From Verrucomicrobiota bacterium (GTDB lineage: Bacteria > Verrucomicrobiota > Verrucomicrobiia > Verrucomicrobiales > V1-33): a DNA stretch of 61,305 nucleotides. The stretch spans positions 1 through 61,305 of the forward strand of contig QQNF01000011.1 in the NCBI GenBank assembly GCA_003402705.1. Direction: 5' to 3'. Shown here piece after piece: positions 45,334-54,372 of the stretch. Both the position numbers and the translations under genes were made by a program. Within the stretch, counting starts at the first letter, position 1. Every line of letters starts with the position of its first letter. The notes under the pieces are model-generated. The model did not search any database. It saw nothing but the letters and a program-made list of their open reading frames with translations, and was not told the DNA's origin.

Positions 45334-48300
45334 TCATGGCACGCGGCGCACGACCGCGTTCCCCTCCACATCCGCACTCCAGAGGGCGCGTCCGTCAGGG
45401 CTCCAGGCGAGGGTGCGGACGTCCGCGCGGTGTTCCTTGAAGACGAGCAGGAGATCGAGAGTGCGGGCATCCAGGAGCTTGACGGTGCGGTCGCGTCCGC
45501 AGGTGGCCAGCCGCGTGCCATCCGGACTGAAGGCCATGCTGCGCACCCAGCCGGAATGCACCGTGCGCGGCGCCCGCCGCCCGCCGCTGGCGGTGTCTGT
45601 CAGGAGCACCTGGCCGAGTTCGGTGAATCCGAGGGCGAGCCGCGTGCCGTCAGGGCTCCATGCGAGGCAGGAAATGGGACAGCCGTGCGCCTTGCTGAAC
45701 TGCGCCATGGAGGCCGTGAAGGCTGCATTCGCAGGCAAGCCGGTGGCCGCATCATAAAGCAGGCTGCCGGTGCCTAGTCCGATCATGCGCCCGTCCGGGC
45801 TCCATGCCGCAGGATTGGCCTGGGCCGGGTCGACCGCACTGTAGTGGGGCGCGGCGGGGATACGGGTGAGTTCACGCCCGTCCCCGGCGTGCAGCACGGT
45901 GCAAAAGGGCGGGTTGCTCGTGGCGCTGATGAGAAGCAGGCGGTCTCCCTGGGGGCTCCACAGCATTTCCTCCACCGGGTAGCCGGTGCGGAGATTGCCT
46001 GCAAAGGAGGGCAAGCCGGGTGCGGCGGTGCGGCGGTTTTCGATGAACGCGCCGGATTTCGCCAGAGCCCCGAGACCATAGCGGGCGGGGTCCAGATTGC
46101 GCAGGAGGGCAAAACGGGTGCCATCCGGGCTCCATGCGATGGCGCGCGCCCAGCGGAAGGTTTCGGTGCGCAGAACTCCGTTAACCTGCCAGACGGCGGT
46201 GCGGCCAAAAGGCTCCGCCACATGGATATCGCTGCGCAGTTCATCCTGTGATCCAACCAGCTGCAGGCGAGTTGGGGTGCCTGGCAAAATCAGCCCGCGC
46301 CCGCTGCGGCGCAGGCTCCACTCCCGCAGCGTGGCGTCCTTGCTCCATGTCAGGAGCCGGTCCCCGTGCAGCGCCAGGGAGGTAATCCAGCCGTAGTCGT
46401 GACCGTAGAAAAAATGCTCCGCCGTGCCCCGTGCGGCATCGGCGGCCACCGGCACGCCGGTCCACCCGCCACCGATGAGCCGCTGGCCATCAGGAGTCCA
46501 CGCCAGGTGGCCCACGGCATCAATATCCAGTTCGAATGTCAGGGCCGGTTCTGGTTTGTCAGGGTGATGGATGCTGACGCGGTCCCCGCCCGTGCCGGCC
46601 GCCAGGTGCCGTCCGTCCGGGCTCCAGGCCAGCGCAGTAACCGACTCCCTCATCGGCAGCGTCTGCATTCCACTGCCATCCGTGCGGAAGATGCCCACCG
46701 CAGGCGGCAGCAGGCCTGCAGCGATGCGGTCGCCCGCAGGATGCCACGCGATAACCGATTCCGGCAGGACACCACCCAGGGTGCGGATGAGCGTGCCGGA
46801 AGCCGGCTCGTGCAACGTCAGCCCAGTCTTCGCGGAAGCCGCTGCAAACTGCGAACCATCCGGACTCCACGCCGCCCGGGGAGGGTGGTAGCGCGAGAGG
46901 TTCACAGGATCCAGCGCCAGCCGAACCACCCGCTCCCCGCGCGCCACATCCCAGACGGAGACCGTGCCGGAGGCATCGCCCGTGAGCAGCCGATTATTGT
47001 CAGGATGCCAGTGGAGACAGGGCACCTCCCGGTCGAATCCCGTGAGGATTTTCTCCTCCGCAAAGGTCTGTGCGTCCAGGATCCGGACGATTCTGGCGGG
47101 GCCGTTGGCCGCGGCGAAAGTGGAAATGGCCAATCGTTTTCCGTCAGGCGAAAAGGCGGCGGCGCGCGGCTCCCCGGTTCGCTTTTCCTGGAGGCGCAGC
47201 GTGCCCTGATGGAGCAGGCTCATCAGGTAGTGCCATTCCCACCCGCGCAGGTCGCGCTGGCCTGGTGGCGGCGTCAGCTTTGAGAGGGCCGCTGCGGCCA
47301 GGGGACTGCCGGTGCGCAAATCCTCCTGCGCGCGCAGGATCGTGGCGGAGTAGAGCGCCTCGCGCGTCTCCTCCGCTGCCGCGAGGGCCCGCGCCGCGCT
47401 GCCCCGGGCCTCCCTGGCCAGTGCGAGGCTGACCAGCGTGCCTGACACCAGTGCCAGCAAGGCAAACGCGAGGGCTCCCGCCAGCGCAGGACGCCGCCGG
47501 CACCAGCGCCATGCCTTTTCGAGCGCCGACACCGGACGGGCTTGAATGGGCCGGCCCTCCAGGAAAGCCGCGAGATCCTCCGCCACCGCCTGCGCCGTGG
47601 CATAGCGGCGGGCCGGTTCGCGCGCGAGACACTTCAGCGCAATGGTTTCAAGGTCGCGTGGCACGCTGGGATTCAACCGGCGCGGCGGCAGGGGATCGGC
47701 CTCACGCAATTGCACCAGCAAACTCTCTGCCGTAGGCCCCTGGAAGGGCGGCCGGCTGGTCAGGATGCTATAGAGCAGGGCTCCGAGCCCATACACATCC
47801 GTCCGCACATCCGCTTCGCCGCGCAGGGCCTGTTCCGGGGCGGTGAACCCCGGCGAGCCCAACACCTGGCCGCTGCGGGTGAGCCCCCCTGTGCCTTCCA
47901 CGCGCCGGGCGATGCCGAAATCCGCGATGTGCGGGGCCCCCTCCGGATCCATGATGATGTTGGAGGGCTTCAAATCCCGGTGGAGCACGCCGGCCTCATG
48001 CGCGTGCTGCACCGCGAGGGCGACGCTGCGCAGACATTCCGCTGCCATGCGCGCCTGGAGGGGCAGGTGGCGCGTGGCCTCTTCCAGATTTCGCCCCGCG
48101 ATCAACTCCATGCTGATCCAGCAAACCCCTTGTTCCTCACCAAAATCGTGCACCGCCACAATACCCGGGTGCTGCAACCGGGCGGCGTTTTCCGCTTCTG
48201 CTTTGAACCTTTCCCGAGCCTCTCCACCGGCAAATTCGCCGCCGCGCAGCACCTTCACTGCGACCCATCGCCCTAGCCGCCGCTGCCGGGCCCGGTAAAC

Positions 48301-48525
48301 CACGCCCATGCCGCCACGCCCGATCTCCTCATGGAGTTCACAATCGCCCAGCACCGACCACGCTGGCCCGCCGGAACTCACAGATTCCACGACCCCAGCG
48401 CCTTCCAGGTCCGTCAAGCACGCGGCCGACAGACATCGTGGACAATGCCCCGCCGGACCATCCGGAGGCAGCGCCGTGCCACATTGCTCACAAAGCGCGG
48501 GCGGGAGTGAATCGGCAGGGATCAT
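45334..48525 (-). CDS. Ser/Thr protein kinase with WD40-type propeller, 1063 aa
   Basis: Zinc ribbon CEQC...CPRC (12-31). Kinase domain about 60-330 with GRGGMG (69-74), Lys91, HRDLKPSN (182-189) and ADFG (201-204), all intact. A single membrane segment near 350-375 (ALAGALAFALLALVSGTLVSLALA-type) is followed by a long C-terminal region with many WD40-like repeats, each ending in AWSPDG or FSPDG (for example LAWSPDGRHLAAG, MAFSPDGTRLATC). The propeller would lie on the far side of the membrane from the kinase and could sense a ligand. The start at 48525 is preferred over ATG 48534 on similarity to related N-termini. A 198-bp spacer separates it from the metzincin-like gene downstream. Confidence 0.94.
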   Translation of the reverse strand: MIPADSLPPALCEQCGTALPPDGPAGHCPRCLSAACLTDLEGAGVVESVSSGGPAWSVLGDCELHEEIGRGGMGVVYRARQRRLGRWVAVKVLRGGEFAGGEARERFKAEAENAARLQHPGIVAVHDFGEEQGVCWISMELIAGRNLEEATRHLPLQARMAAECLRSVALAVQHAHEAGVLHRDLKPSNIIMDPEGAPHIADFGIARRVEGTGGLTRSGQVLGSPGFTAPEQALRGEADVRTDVYGLGALLYSILTSRPPFQGPTAESLLVQLREADPLPPRRLNPSVPRDLETIALKCLAREPARRYATAQAVAEDLAAFLEGRPIQARPVSALEKAWRWCRRRPALAGALAFALLALVSGTLVSLALAREARGSAARALAAAEETREALYSATILRAQEDLRTGSPLAAAALSKLTPPPGQRDLRGWEWHYLMSLLHQGTLRLQEKRTGEPRAAAFSPDGKRLAISTFAAANGPARIVRILDAQTFAEEKILTGFDREVPCLHWHPDNNRLLTGDASGTVSVWDVARGERVVRLALDPVNLSRYHPPRAAWSPDGSQFAAASAKTGLTLHEPASGTLIRTLGGVLPESVIAWHPAGDRIAAGLLPPAVGIFRTDGSGMQTLPMRESVTALAWSPDGRHLAAGTGGDRVSIHHPDKPEPALTFELDIDAVGHLAWTPDGQRLIGGGWTGVPVAADAARGTAEHFFYGHDYGWITSLALHGDRLLTWSKDATLREWSLRRSGRGLILPGTPTRLQLVGSQDELRSDIHVAEPFGRTAVWQVNGVLRTETFRWARAIAWSPDGTRFALLRNLDPARYGLGALAKSGAFIENRRTAAPGLPSFAGNLRTGYPVEEMLWSPQGDRLLLISATSNPPFCTVLHAGDGRELTRIPAAPHYSAVDPAQANPAAWSPDGRMIGLGTGSLLYDAATGLPANAAFTASMAQFSKAHGCPISCLAWSPDGTRLALGFTELGQVLLTDTASGGRRAPRTVHSGWVRSMAFSPDGTRLATCGRDRTVKLLDARTLDLLLVFKEHRADVRTLAWSPDGRALWSADVEGNAVVRRVP

Positions 48526-48772
48526 CACCCACATTCACGCTGTAAACCCCCACGGATGACAGTGGAAATTCAAACGGTCCTGCTCCGGCCAGGCTCTGCC
48601 CATGGCCGCAACTGCCTTGCTTTGCCTTCCGGTGCTGGGTTTGACACGAGATGGGATCAAAAAACAGTTTTCGCAGCGGGGACGGTATGCTGGCCGTGGG
48701 AGTGGCATGCCTGACCCTTCCTTGCGGGACCTGCGCTGCCGGGGTGATGGAGGGGACGATCGACCTTGAAAG

Positions 48773-48858
48773 TGGTGGGCAGGAATGGATTCGAACCATT
48801 GAAGGCGTGAGCCAGCAGATTTACAGTCTGCCCCGTTTGGCCACTTCGGTACCTACCC
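48773..48858 (-). tRNA. tRNA-Tyr (GUA), CCA encoded
   Basis: An 86-nt class II tRNA. The acceptor stem gggtagg pairs with cctgccc (one G-T), the discriminator is A and CCA is encoded. The anticodon arm is gcaga-ctgtaaa-tctgc with anticodon GTA, the variable arm is long (ctggctcacgcc region) and the T arm is aatgg-ttcgaat-ccatt. Its 3' end faces atypical segment 2. Confidence 0.97.
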
Positions 48859-48948
48859 GGAAACGATGAGCGCGGGAGGCGCGTCGTGGGAAGAGTAATG
48901 GGGATGGATGGCGGTGATGCAAGTGGATTTCCGCCGGGAGGAGAAAAA

Positions 48949-49995
48949 TCAGCGGAGGACTGGGTCGAGCGGGTTGGCTGGGGTACGCGGGCGGGAGGGT
49001 GTGGCGGGAGCGGCGGATGGTATGGAGGGAGGAGTGGGTGGGGTGGCGGCGGCGATGCGGGCGGCGAGTTCCGGGTTGGCGCTGGCGAGATCGGCGTAGC
49101 GGGTGCCGAGGATCTGATAGCAGATGGCTGCGGCGGCCGGTTTGCCGCGGTTTTCCCATGAGACGGCCTGATCGAGGAGCGAGCGGAACATGGTTTGGCG
49201 GCAGAGCGCGAGGCGGTGCGTGGCTTCGGGGGCTTTTTCGCTTTCGGGGAAGACGGTGAGGAAGTCCTTGAGGGAGTCGATGGCGCGCTCGCGATCGGCG
49301 TCGGTGGCGTTGCGGCGGGTGGAGGATTTGAAGTCGATGATGGCGGCCTGGAAGGCGGCGTCGTCGGCGAGGTGATGCTGAGGGTGGTGGGCGGCGAGGG
49401 TGAGGAGTTCGTCACGGGCTTCGGCTGGGCGGCCGTATTTCTGGAGGAAGCCTGCGAGCCGGTAGGCGGATTCGGGGGTGCCGTCGGCGGTGCGGGCGTT
49501 GCGGAGGGCGGTTTGCATCATGCCCATGATTTCCTCGCGGGTGAGGCGTTGGAGGTCGCGTTTTTCGGCGAGGCCGCGTTCGACGCGTTCGAGGGTGGAG
49601 AAGAGGAGGGAGGTGACGCGGAGCTGGTTGGCGACGGCGGCGGCGAAGCGGCCGGAGTCTGGGTATTCCTCGACGACGAGCTGCCATGCCTGCCATGCGG
49701 CGACGAGGTGGTTGCTGCGTTCGTGGAGACAGCCGATTTCGTAGTTGGCGAGGCCTGCCTGTGGGGTGCGGGCGCACTGGCGGCGGAGGGATTCGAATTT
49801 GGCGAGGGCCTTGTCAGCGTCGCCGCGGGCGGCTGCGGCGAGGCCCTGGTCGAGGAGACGCTGGGCGGCGGCGGAGTCGTCGGTGAAGGGCGAGCCCTTG
49901 CGTGGTCCGAAGGGGAGGATGCCTGCTGGTGAGGGAGCGGGGAGGGCGAGGGCCACGGCGGCGAGGGCGAGAGCGAGCCTGAGGGGAGCGGGCAT
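48949..49995 (-). CDS. exported TPR-type helical-repeat protein (BamD/YbgF-like), 348 aa
   Basis: ATG 49993-49995 gives a signal peptide (MPAPLRLALALAAVALALPA). The mature protein has several 34-36-residue helical hairpins: QGLAAAARGDADKALAKFES, AGLANYEIGCLHERSNHLVA, VVEEYPDSGRFAAAVANQL, YGRPAEARDELLTLAAHHP, AIDSLKDFLTVFPESEKAPE and GKPAAAAICYQILGTRYADL. The pattern of YPDS- and FPES-type turns is typical of BamD and CpoB/YbgF periplasmic proteins. No lipobox Cys, so it is not a lipoprotein. The C-terminal 40 residues are Pro-rich. A terminator for the upstream transcript lies just before its start. Confidence 0.82.
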   Translation of the reverse strand: MPAPLRLALALAAVALALPAPSPAGILPFGPRKGSPFTDDSAAAQRLLDQGLAAAARGDADKALAKFESLRRQCARTPQAGLANYEIGCLHERSNHLVAAWQAWQLVVEEYPDSGRFAAAVANQLRVTSLLFSTLERVERGLAEKRDLQRLTREEIMGMMQTALRNARTADGTPESAYRLAGFLQKYGRPAEARDELLTLAAHHPQHHLADDAAFQAAIIDFKSSTRRNATDADRERAIDSLKDFLTVFPESEKAPEATHRLALCRQTMFRSLLDQAVSWENRGKPAAAAICYQILGTRYADLASANPELAARIAAATPPTPPSIPSAAPATPSRPRTPANPLDPVLR

Positions 49996-50023
49996 TGGAG
50001 GGGAGCGGGAAGGGTGAGGGCGC

Positions 50024-50057
50024 AAAAAAATCCCGGGGCCTTTGGGAGGCCCCGGGA
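50024..50057 (-). terminator. intrinsic terminator on the minus strand
   Basis: An 11-bp perfect stem (50031-50041 with 50047-50057, tcccggggcct type), 5-base loop, and seven A at 50024-50030, which read as a T-run on the minus strand. It ends the lipoprotein/outer-membrane barrel transcript. Confidence 0.93.
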
Positions 50058-50092
50058 CGGTGCGGGGAGGCCCCGGAAAGATTTGATAGGGT

Positions 50093-50575
50093 TCAGGGCA
50101 GCGTCGGAGCGGCTGGGGCGGGGGCTGGGGTGCCGAAGAGATCGGAGACTCCTCCGGCGGCTGCGCCCGGGGCTGCGACGGCCTGATCCGGGCGGTAGAT
50201 TTTCTGGAGGACGTCGTCGGCTTTTTTACCGTAGGTCATGGTGCCGATGCTGACGAAGACGCGCATGCGCTTCCATGGGTTAGGGACCTCGCGTTCCTCG
50301 CCTGGGTAGAGGTTCTTGACGTAGCCGCTGTTAGGGCCGCTGGCGTCGAGGTGCGGGACGTTGGGGGTGTCTGCGACGGTGTAGTCGAAGCTGATGACCT
50401 CGGTGCCGGTGTTGCGGAAGCGGAGCAGGTGGTCGGCGTTGTCCTCATCGATGATGCGATTGAGGACCTGCATGGAGACCGGGTGATTCGGGAACTGGAT
50501 GCGGGCGCTGCTGACCGTGGCGCATGAAGCGAGCGCGGCGGCGAGAGAGACAACAAGAAGGTGGCGTATCGTCAT
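50093..50575 (-). CDS. predicted lipoprotein, 160 aa
   Basis: Signal peptide with a lipobox: MTIRHLLVVSLAAALASCAT, cleavage before Cys18. The mature part has a beta-sandwich look (HLLRFRNTGTEVISFDYTVA, GEEREVPNPWKRMRVFVS) and a Pro/Ala-rich C-terminal 30 residues. Envelope protein of unknown function. It follows the outer-membrane barrel gene by 16 bp on the same strand and is ended by the terminator at 50024. Confidence 0.85.
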   Translation of the reverse strand: MTIRHLLVVSLAAALASCATVSSARIQFPNHPVSMQVLNRIIDEDNADHLLRFRNTGTEVISFDYTVADTPNVPHLDASGPNSGYVKNLYPGEEREVPNPWKRMRVFVSIGTMTYGKKADDVLQKIYRPDQAVAAPGAAAGGVSDLFGTPAPAPAAPTLP

Positions 50576-50591
50576 AAAAGCGGGATGAAAA

Positions 50592-51422
50592 TCAGTAGCG
50601 CATGCGGAGGCCAGCCATCCATGATTCGGTTTCGAAATTGCTGGCGGGGCCGAAGTCTTCGAGTTCCAGTTTACGGTATTCGCCGTAGACGGAGAAGCGG
50701 TCATTGACGTTGTATTCGACGCCGGCGAAGAACTGGCGAGCGAAGACGAATTCGTCCATTTCGAAGACGCTGACGGAGGCTTGTTTGGTAGGGTCCTTGG
50801 TGACGGTTTCTGTGTTACGGAACCAGAGTTGAGCGCCACCGATGCCGTAGCCGAGGTAGGGGCGGATGTTGCTGAGATAGGGGCCGATGCGGGCGCGGTA
50901 GCGGCGGAGGTCGAGGGTGACGCTGCCGTTGAGCATGAAGAGGACGGCGTTGAGGTCTGTGCGGAAGCTGATGAGACCGTCTGCCGGGATGTCGAGAGGG
51001 CCGGGGGCGTAGGGTTCGACGACGGTGGTGGCTGGGGCTCCGGGGAAGGCAGGCGGGATGGTGGTGACACCGAGCGGGGTTTGGCCGGGGAGGGCACCGC
51101 GGACCTCGCTGTTCATGAAGAAGGCTTCGAATTCGAGGCCGAGTTCGAGGGGGAGACGTTTCTGGCGCCATTGGTAGCCGACTTCGAAGCCAGCGATGGC
51201 GTTGCCGCTTTCGTCGCCTGGGGCGTACTGGAAGGTGCGGCCGTCCGGGTAAGTTATGGAGAGGCCCATGGACTGGGACTGGGAGCTGCCGCCGAAGAAG
51301 CCGACATAGGGGCCGTATTTTTTCTTTGCTTTAGCGTCGAGGGTTTCCTTGAGATTGGCTTCGTCGGCCGAGGCGACGGAGCAAAGGAGAGCCATGAGGA
51401 CGGGCAGGGAGAATTTCAGCAT
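50592..51422 (-). CDS. outer-membrane beta-barrel protein, 276 aa
   Basis: Signal peptide (MLKFSLPVLMALLCSVASAD). Alternating amphipathic strands follow (YVGFFGGSSQSQSMGLSITY, IAGFEVGYQW, LELGLEFEAFFM, FMLNGSVTLDL, YLGYGIGGAQLWF, FFAGVEYNVNDRFSVYGEYR, SWMAGLRMRY), ending in an aromatic Tyr, the usual barrel-insertion signal. It resembles small OmpW/OmpA-barrel-like porins. It probably shares a transcript with the downstream lipoprotein. The upstream 138 bp also serves the divergent protease-like gene. Confidence 0.9.
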   Translation of the reverse strand: MLKFSLPVLMALLCSVASADEANLKETLDAKAKKKYGPYVGFFGGSSQSQSMGLSITYPDGRTFQYAPGDESGNAIAGFEVGYQWRQKRLPLELGLEFEAFFMNSEVRGALPGQTPLGVTTIPPAFPGAPATTVVEPYAPGPLDIPADGLISFRTDLNAVLFMLNGSVTLDLRRYRARIGPYLSNIRPYLGYGIGGAQLWFRNTETVTKDPTKQASVSVFEMDEFVFARQFFAGVEYNVNDRFSVYGEYRKLELEDFGPASNFETESWMAGLRMRY

Positions 51423-51560
51423 ATTGAGAGAGGCCGGTCGGCAGGGCGTTGTATAGAACGGCGGCGAAGGTCCCGACAGTGCCGTTTGGAAACGAAATCG
51501 TCACAGGCGCTGCGTGCCGTTTTCGTTGCGGAGACGGCTGGCGGCACGAGTCGTGTGATT

Positions 51561-53165
51561 GTGAAGGCAAGGAAGCAAGCATGGATAGCGGCGATGACGG
51601 CCGTGATGTCTGGGATTGTGCTTGGACTGCGTGGGGAGGAAGCAGTCGAGCCGCTGCTGCCGTCGATGTCTGAGGATGTGCCGCAGGTGGAGGAGGGGCC
51701 GGATGGCGGGCTGATGGAGGTGGGGCCGGACGGGACCTTGTGGGATCTGCTTCCGGAGGATGAGCTGCCGGGTTTCGGGTTTGGAGATGAGAAGGACAGT
51801 GATCTGACGAAACTGGCGCTGACGGTGGCGGCGTCGGTGGTGTCGCTGCGGGCGTGGGATGGGACTGGGCGTGAGGTGGCGTCGCGGTGTGGGGTGGTGA
51901 TTGGGGAGGGCGGATTGATTCTGACAGAGATCACGCTGCTGCAGGCTGGGGGCGGGGCGATGCCGGATTATGTGAGCGGGGTGACGGGGGATGGGAAGGC
52001 GTTCCGGGTGGCTGGGGTGGTGCATGCGGATGCCGATAGTGGGATGCTAGTGCTGAGGGCGTCGCTGGCGGCGCCGGTGGCTGGGATGCTGAAGCCTGGG
52101 GCGTTGCCGGCGCGGGCGGCGGTGCGGGTGATGGCGCTGAGTCCTGCGAAGGGGCTGGTGCTGGCGGATGCGGTGGCGCGGCCTGACAGTTCGCTGGCTG
52201 GGGCTGGGACATTGGAGATTACGGGGACGGATTCTGCTGCGGCGATCGGGTCGCCGGTGTTTGACGGGTCGGGTCGGGTGGTGGCGGTGGTGACGCACCG
52301 GGTTTCACTGAGTCGGTGGATGGCGTATGCGCAGCCGGTGACGGCACCGGATGCGGCGAGTCTGGCTGGGAGGAAGACGGTGCCGCTGGCGAAGTGGAAG
52401 CCGGTGTATCCGGGGGACCCTGGGAAGGACCCTAGATTTCTGGAGGCGTTCCGGCTGTTAGGGGAGCGGAAGACGGCGGCGGGGGCGAGGGCATTATTGA
52501 AGCTGACGACGCGGTATCCGAGGAGTGCGGCGGTGTGGAGCCTGCTGGGAGCGGCGGCGACGGCGCTGGGGGCGCGGGAGGATGCGCTGGCGTGTCAGCG
52601 GCGAGCGGTGTCGCTGGATCCGGCGGTGTCGGTTTACTGGCGCCAGCTGGCGGAGGCGGCGCGGCGAGTGGAAGGGAAACCGGGGGGAGCGGACAGCATG
52701 GAGGCGAATGCGCAAGCTGCGGCGGAGCAGCCTAGGGATGCGGCGGCGTGGATCGGGGTGGCTGAGGGGGCGATCCGCGGGGGAGACTGGGCGAGGGGAG
52801 CGGAGGCGGCGCAGCGGGCGGTGCAGCTGGCACCGGCGTATGCGCGGGGGTTCCGGCTTTTGGGGTACTGCCTGCAACGGGGCGGGCGGGTAAAGGAGGC
52901 GGAGGTGGCGCTGCGGGAGGGGTTGAGGCTTGACGGGGCGGATGGGCAGAGTGCGGTGCTGCTGGCGGGGATTCTCGAGGCGAAGCAGTCGACGGAGGAG
53001 GCGCTGGTGCTGCTGCGGCGGGCGACGCAGCGTGACAGCGGGAATGCGGCGGTTTGGCTGAAGTATGCGAGGCTGCTGAAGCGTGCGGGGCGGGGTGGGG
53101 AGGCGGATACGGCTTTTCAGCGGTACCGGGCGATCGAAGGGGAGCGGGCTGGGGCGGTGAAGTGA
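51561..53165 (+). CDS. exported trypsin-like-fold plus TPR protein, 534 aa
   Basis: GTG 51561 is chosen because it gives a basic N-region and signal peptide (KARKQAWIAAMTAVMSGIVL); GTG 51555 and ATG 51594 are alternatives. After an acidic stretch (about 30-65), residues about 75-265 resemble a DegP/trypsin-like double barrel (VVSLRAWDGTGREVASRCGV, VIGEGGLILTE, HADADSGMLVLRA, AAIGSPVFDGSGRVVAVVTH). The GNSGG active-site motif is replaced by AAIGSP and no catalytic His is evident, so it is probably inactive. From about 300 onward there are TPR repeats (AAVWSLLGAAATALGAREDA, GFRLLGYCLQRGGRVKEAEV). Periplasmic scaffold or regulator. Confidence 0.75.
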   Translation: MKARKQAWIAAMTAVMSGIVLGLRGEEAVEPLLPSMSEDVPQVEEGPDGGLMEVGPDGTLWDLLPEDELPGFGFGDEKDSDLTKLALTVAASVVSLRAWDGTGREVASRCGVVIGEGGLILTEITLLQAGGGAMPDYVSGVTGDGKAFRVAGVVHADADSGMLVLRASLAAPVAGMLKPGALPARAAVRVMALSPAKGLVLADAVARPDSSLAGAGTLEITGTDSAAAIGSPVFDGSGRVVAVVTHRVSLSRWMAYAQPVTAPDAASLAGRKTVPLAKWKPVYPGDPGKDPRFLEAFRLLGERKTAAGARALLKLTTRYPRSAAVWSLLGAAATALGAREDALACQRRAVSLDPAVSVYWRQLAEAARRVEGKPGGADSMEANAQAAAEQPRDAAAWIGVAEGAIRGGDWARGAEAAQRAVQLAPAYARGFRLLGYCLQRGGRVKEAEVALREGLRLDGADGQSAVLLAGILEAKQSTEEALVLLRRATQRDSGNAAVWLKYARLLKRAGRGGEADTAFQRYRAIEGERAGAVK

Positions 53166-53317
53166 GGCAAATGGAGGACGCGGCGATTGGTTTGCGACGA
53201 AAACGTTGCCCTCGGGAGCTTTCGCGGCGTGGTGGGTTCGATTCTATTACGTGTGTCCGGAGGGTTCTCCGGGCATTCCTCCCAAACCGAAACACAAGGA
53301 GACAACAAACCATACCC

Positions 53318-54313
53318 ATGTCTAAAAAATCAATCCTACTGCTGGGGGCCGTCTTGGCGATTCCAGCGGCTGCCATGGCTCAGGCTGGCAGCAAACTTCC
53401 GGTGAGCCGGACCGCGGGCATTCAGAGACTGGCGTTGCCGCCGGGTCAATTGTCGCTCGTCTCTCTGCCGATGGTTGAGCGAGTGGTCGACAGCGGCACG
53501 GTGACGGCCGGGCCGACGACGACGATTGGCGTGACGACGGCGACCCTGCCGAACCTGACGAGCTTGCCGCATTCGATTCAGATTCTGAGTGGAGCGGCGC
53601 ACGGGACTCGTGTGCGGATCACGGGGTCGACGGGATCGAGTGTGACTGTCGGGGCAACGATTGCTGGGCTGGCGGCGGGTGACCAGTACATGATTGTGCC
53701 GGATGACACCCTTGCGTCGGTGTTTGGCGCGACGAACGCGGTGGGTCTGCGGGGCGGATCCGGAGCGGCGACTGCGGATGAAGTCTACATCCAAGTGAAT
53801 GGGACCCTGACTGGGTATTTCTACAAGAACAGCGGGCTTGGTGGCACGGGATGGCGGAAGACATCGGCTCCTACGGGAGCGTCGGAGCCAAACGCGCCGA
53901 TTGACCCGCTGACTGGGGTTTATGTGATCCGCAAAGCTGGCGGCAGCTCGGTGAATCTGGATTTGACCGGGCTGACGGTGACCGGGCGGCAGAAGCCGAC
54001 GGTGGTGGCTGGGTTCAACATTCTGTCGAATCCGTTCACGCTTCCGACGACCCTTGGGAAGTCGAACCTGAAGGACTTCATCACTGGCGGGAGCGGGTCG
54101 GCGACGGCGGACGTGGTGTATCTGGAAGAAGGTGGCGTGCTGACTGGGTATTTCTATAAGAGTAGCGGTCTGGGCGGCACGGGCTGGCGGCGTACGGACC
54201 TTCCGACTGGTGCGAACCAGGACGCGGTGGTGCTGGCGCCAGGGAAGGCGATCCTGTTCAAGGAGCAGGCTGGGACGGCGTCGTTCACGCTTCAGGAACC
54301 ATTCACTGACTGA
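53318..54313 (+). CDS. TIGR02597-family exported protein, 331 aa
   Basis: Signal peptide (MSKKSILLLGAVLAIPAAAM). The protein matches the verrucomicrobial TIGR02597 family, usually encoded near PEP-CTERM or outer-membrane genes. There is an internal duplication: DEVYIQVNGTLTGYFYKNSG with GLGGTGWRKT near residues 151-180, and DVVYLEEGGVLTGYFYKSSG with GLGGTGWRRT near 262-291. Function unknown. It is followed by 59 bp of A/T-rich DNA and then the PEP-CTERM gene, so the pair may be co-transcribed. Confidence 0.85.
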   Translation: MSKKSILLLGAVLAIPAAAMAQAGSKLPVSRTAGIQRLALPPGQLSLVSLPMVERVVDSGTVTAGPTTTIGVTTATLPNLTSLPHSIQILSGAAHGTRVRITGSTGSSVTVGATIAGLAAGDQYMIVPDDTLASVFGATNAVGLRGGSGAATADEVYIQVNGTLTGYFYKNSGLGGTGWRKTSAPTGASEPNAPIDPLTGVYVIRKAGGSSVNLDLTGLTVTGRQKPTVVAGFNILSNPFTLPTTLGKSNLKDFITGGSGSATADVVYLEEGGVLTGYFYKSSGLGGTGWRRTDLPTGANQDAVVLAPGKAILFKEQAGTASFTLQEPFTD

Positions 54314-54372
54314 GAGGTCTTCCTGATTTAACTAGATCCAACAAATTCAATAAAACCAACTGATTACATACT

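Larger units (their letters stand above)
39070..48690. other. atypical-composition segment 2 (probable acquired island beside tRNA-Tyr)
   Basis: G and C are balanced on the + strand here and minus-strand genes use mixed GCC/GCG/CTG codons, unlike the C-saturated minus-strand genes elsewhere. Contents: an ECF sigma factor, a giant secreted protein and a WD40 kinase. The right edge lies about 80 bp from the 3' end of tRNA-Tyr. No integrase and no copy of the tRNA 3' end at the left edge were found. Edges are approximate. Confidence 0.55.

Noticed and set aside
48773..48858. Phage-type attachment site pair using tRNA-Tyr
   Set aside because: No second copy of the tRNA 3' end was seen near 39.07 kb and no integrase gene is present; kept only as a possibility in the findings.
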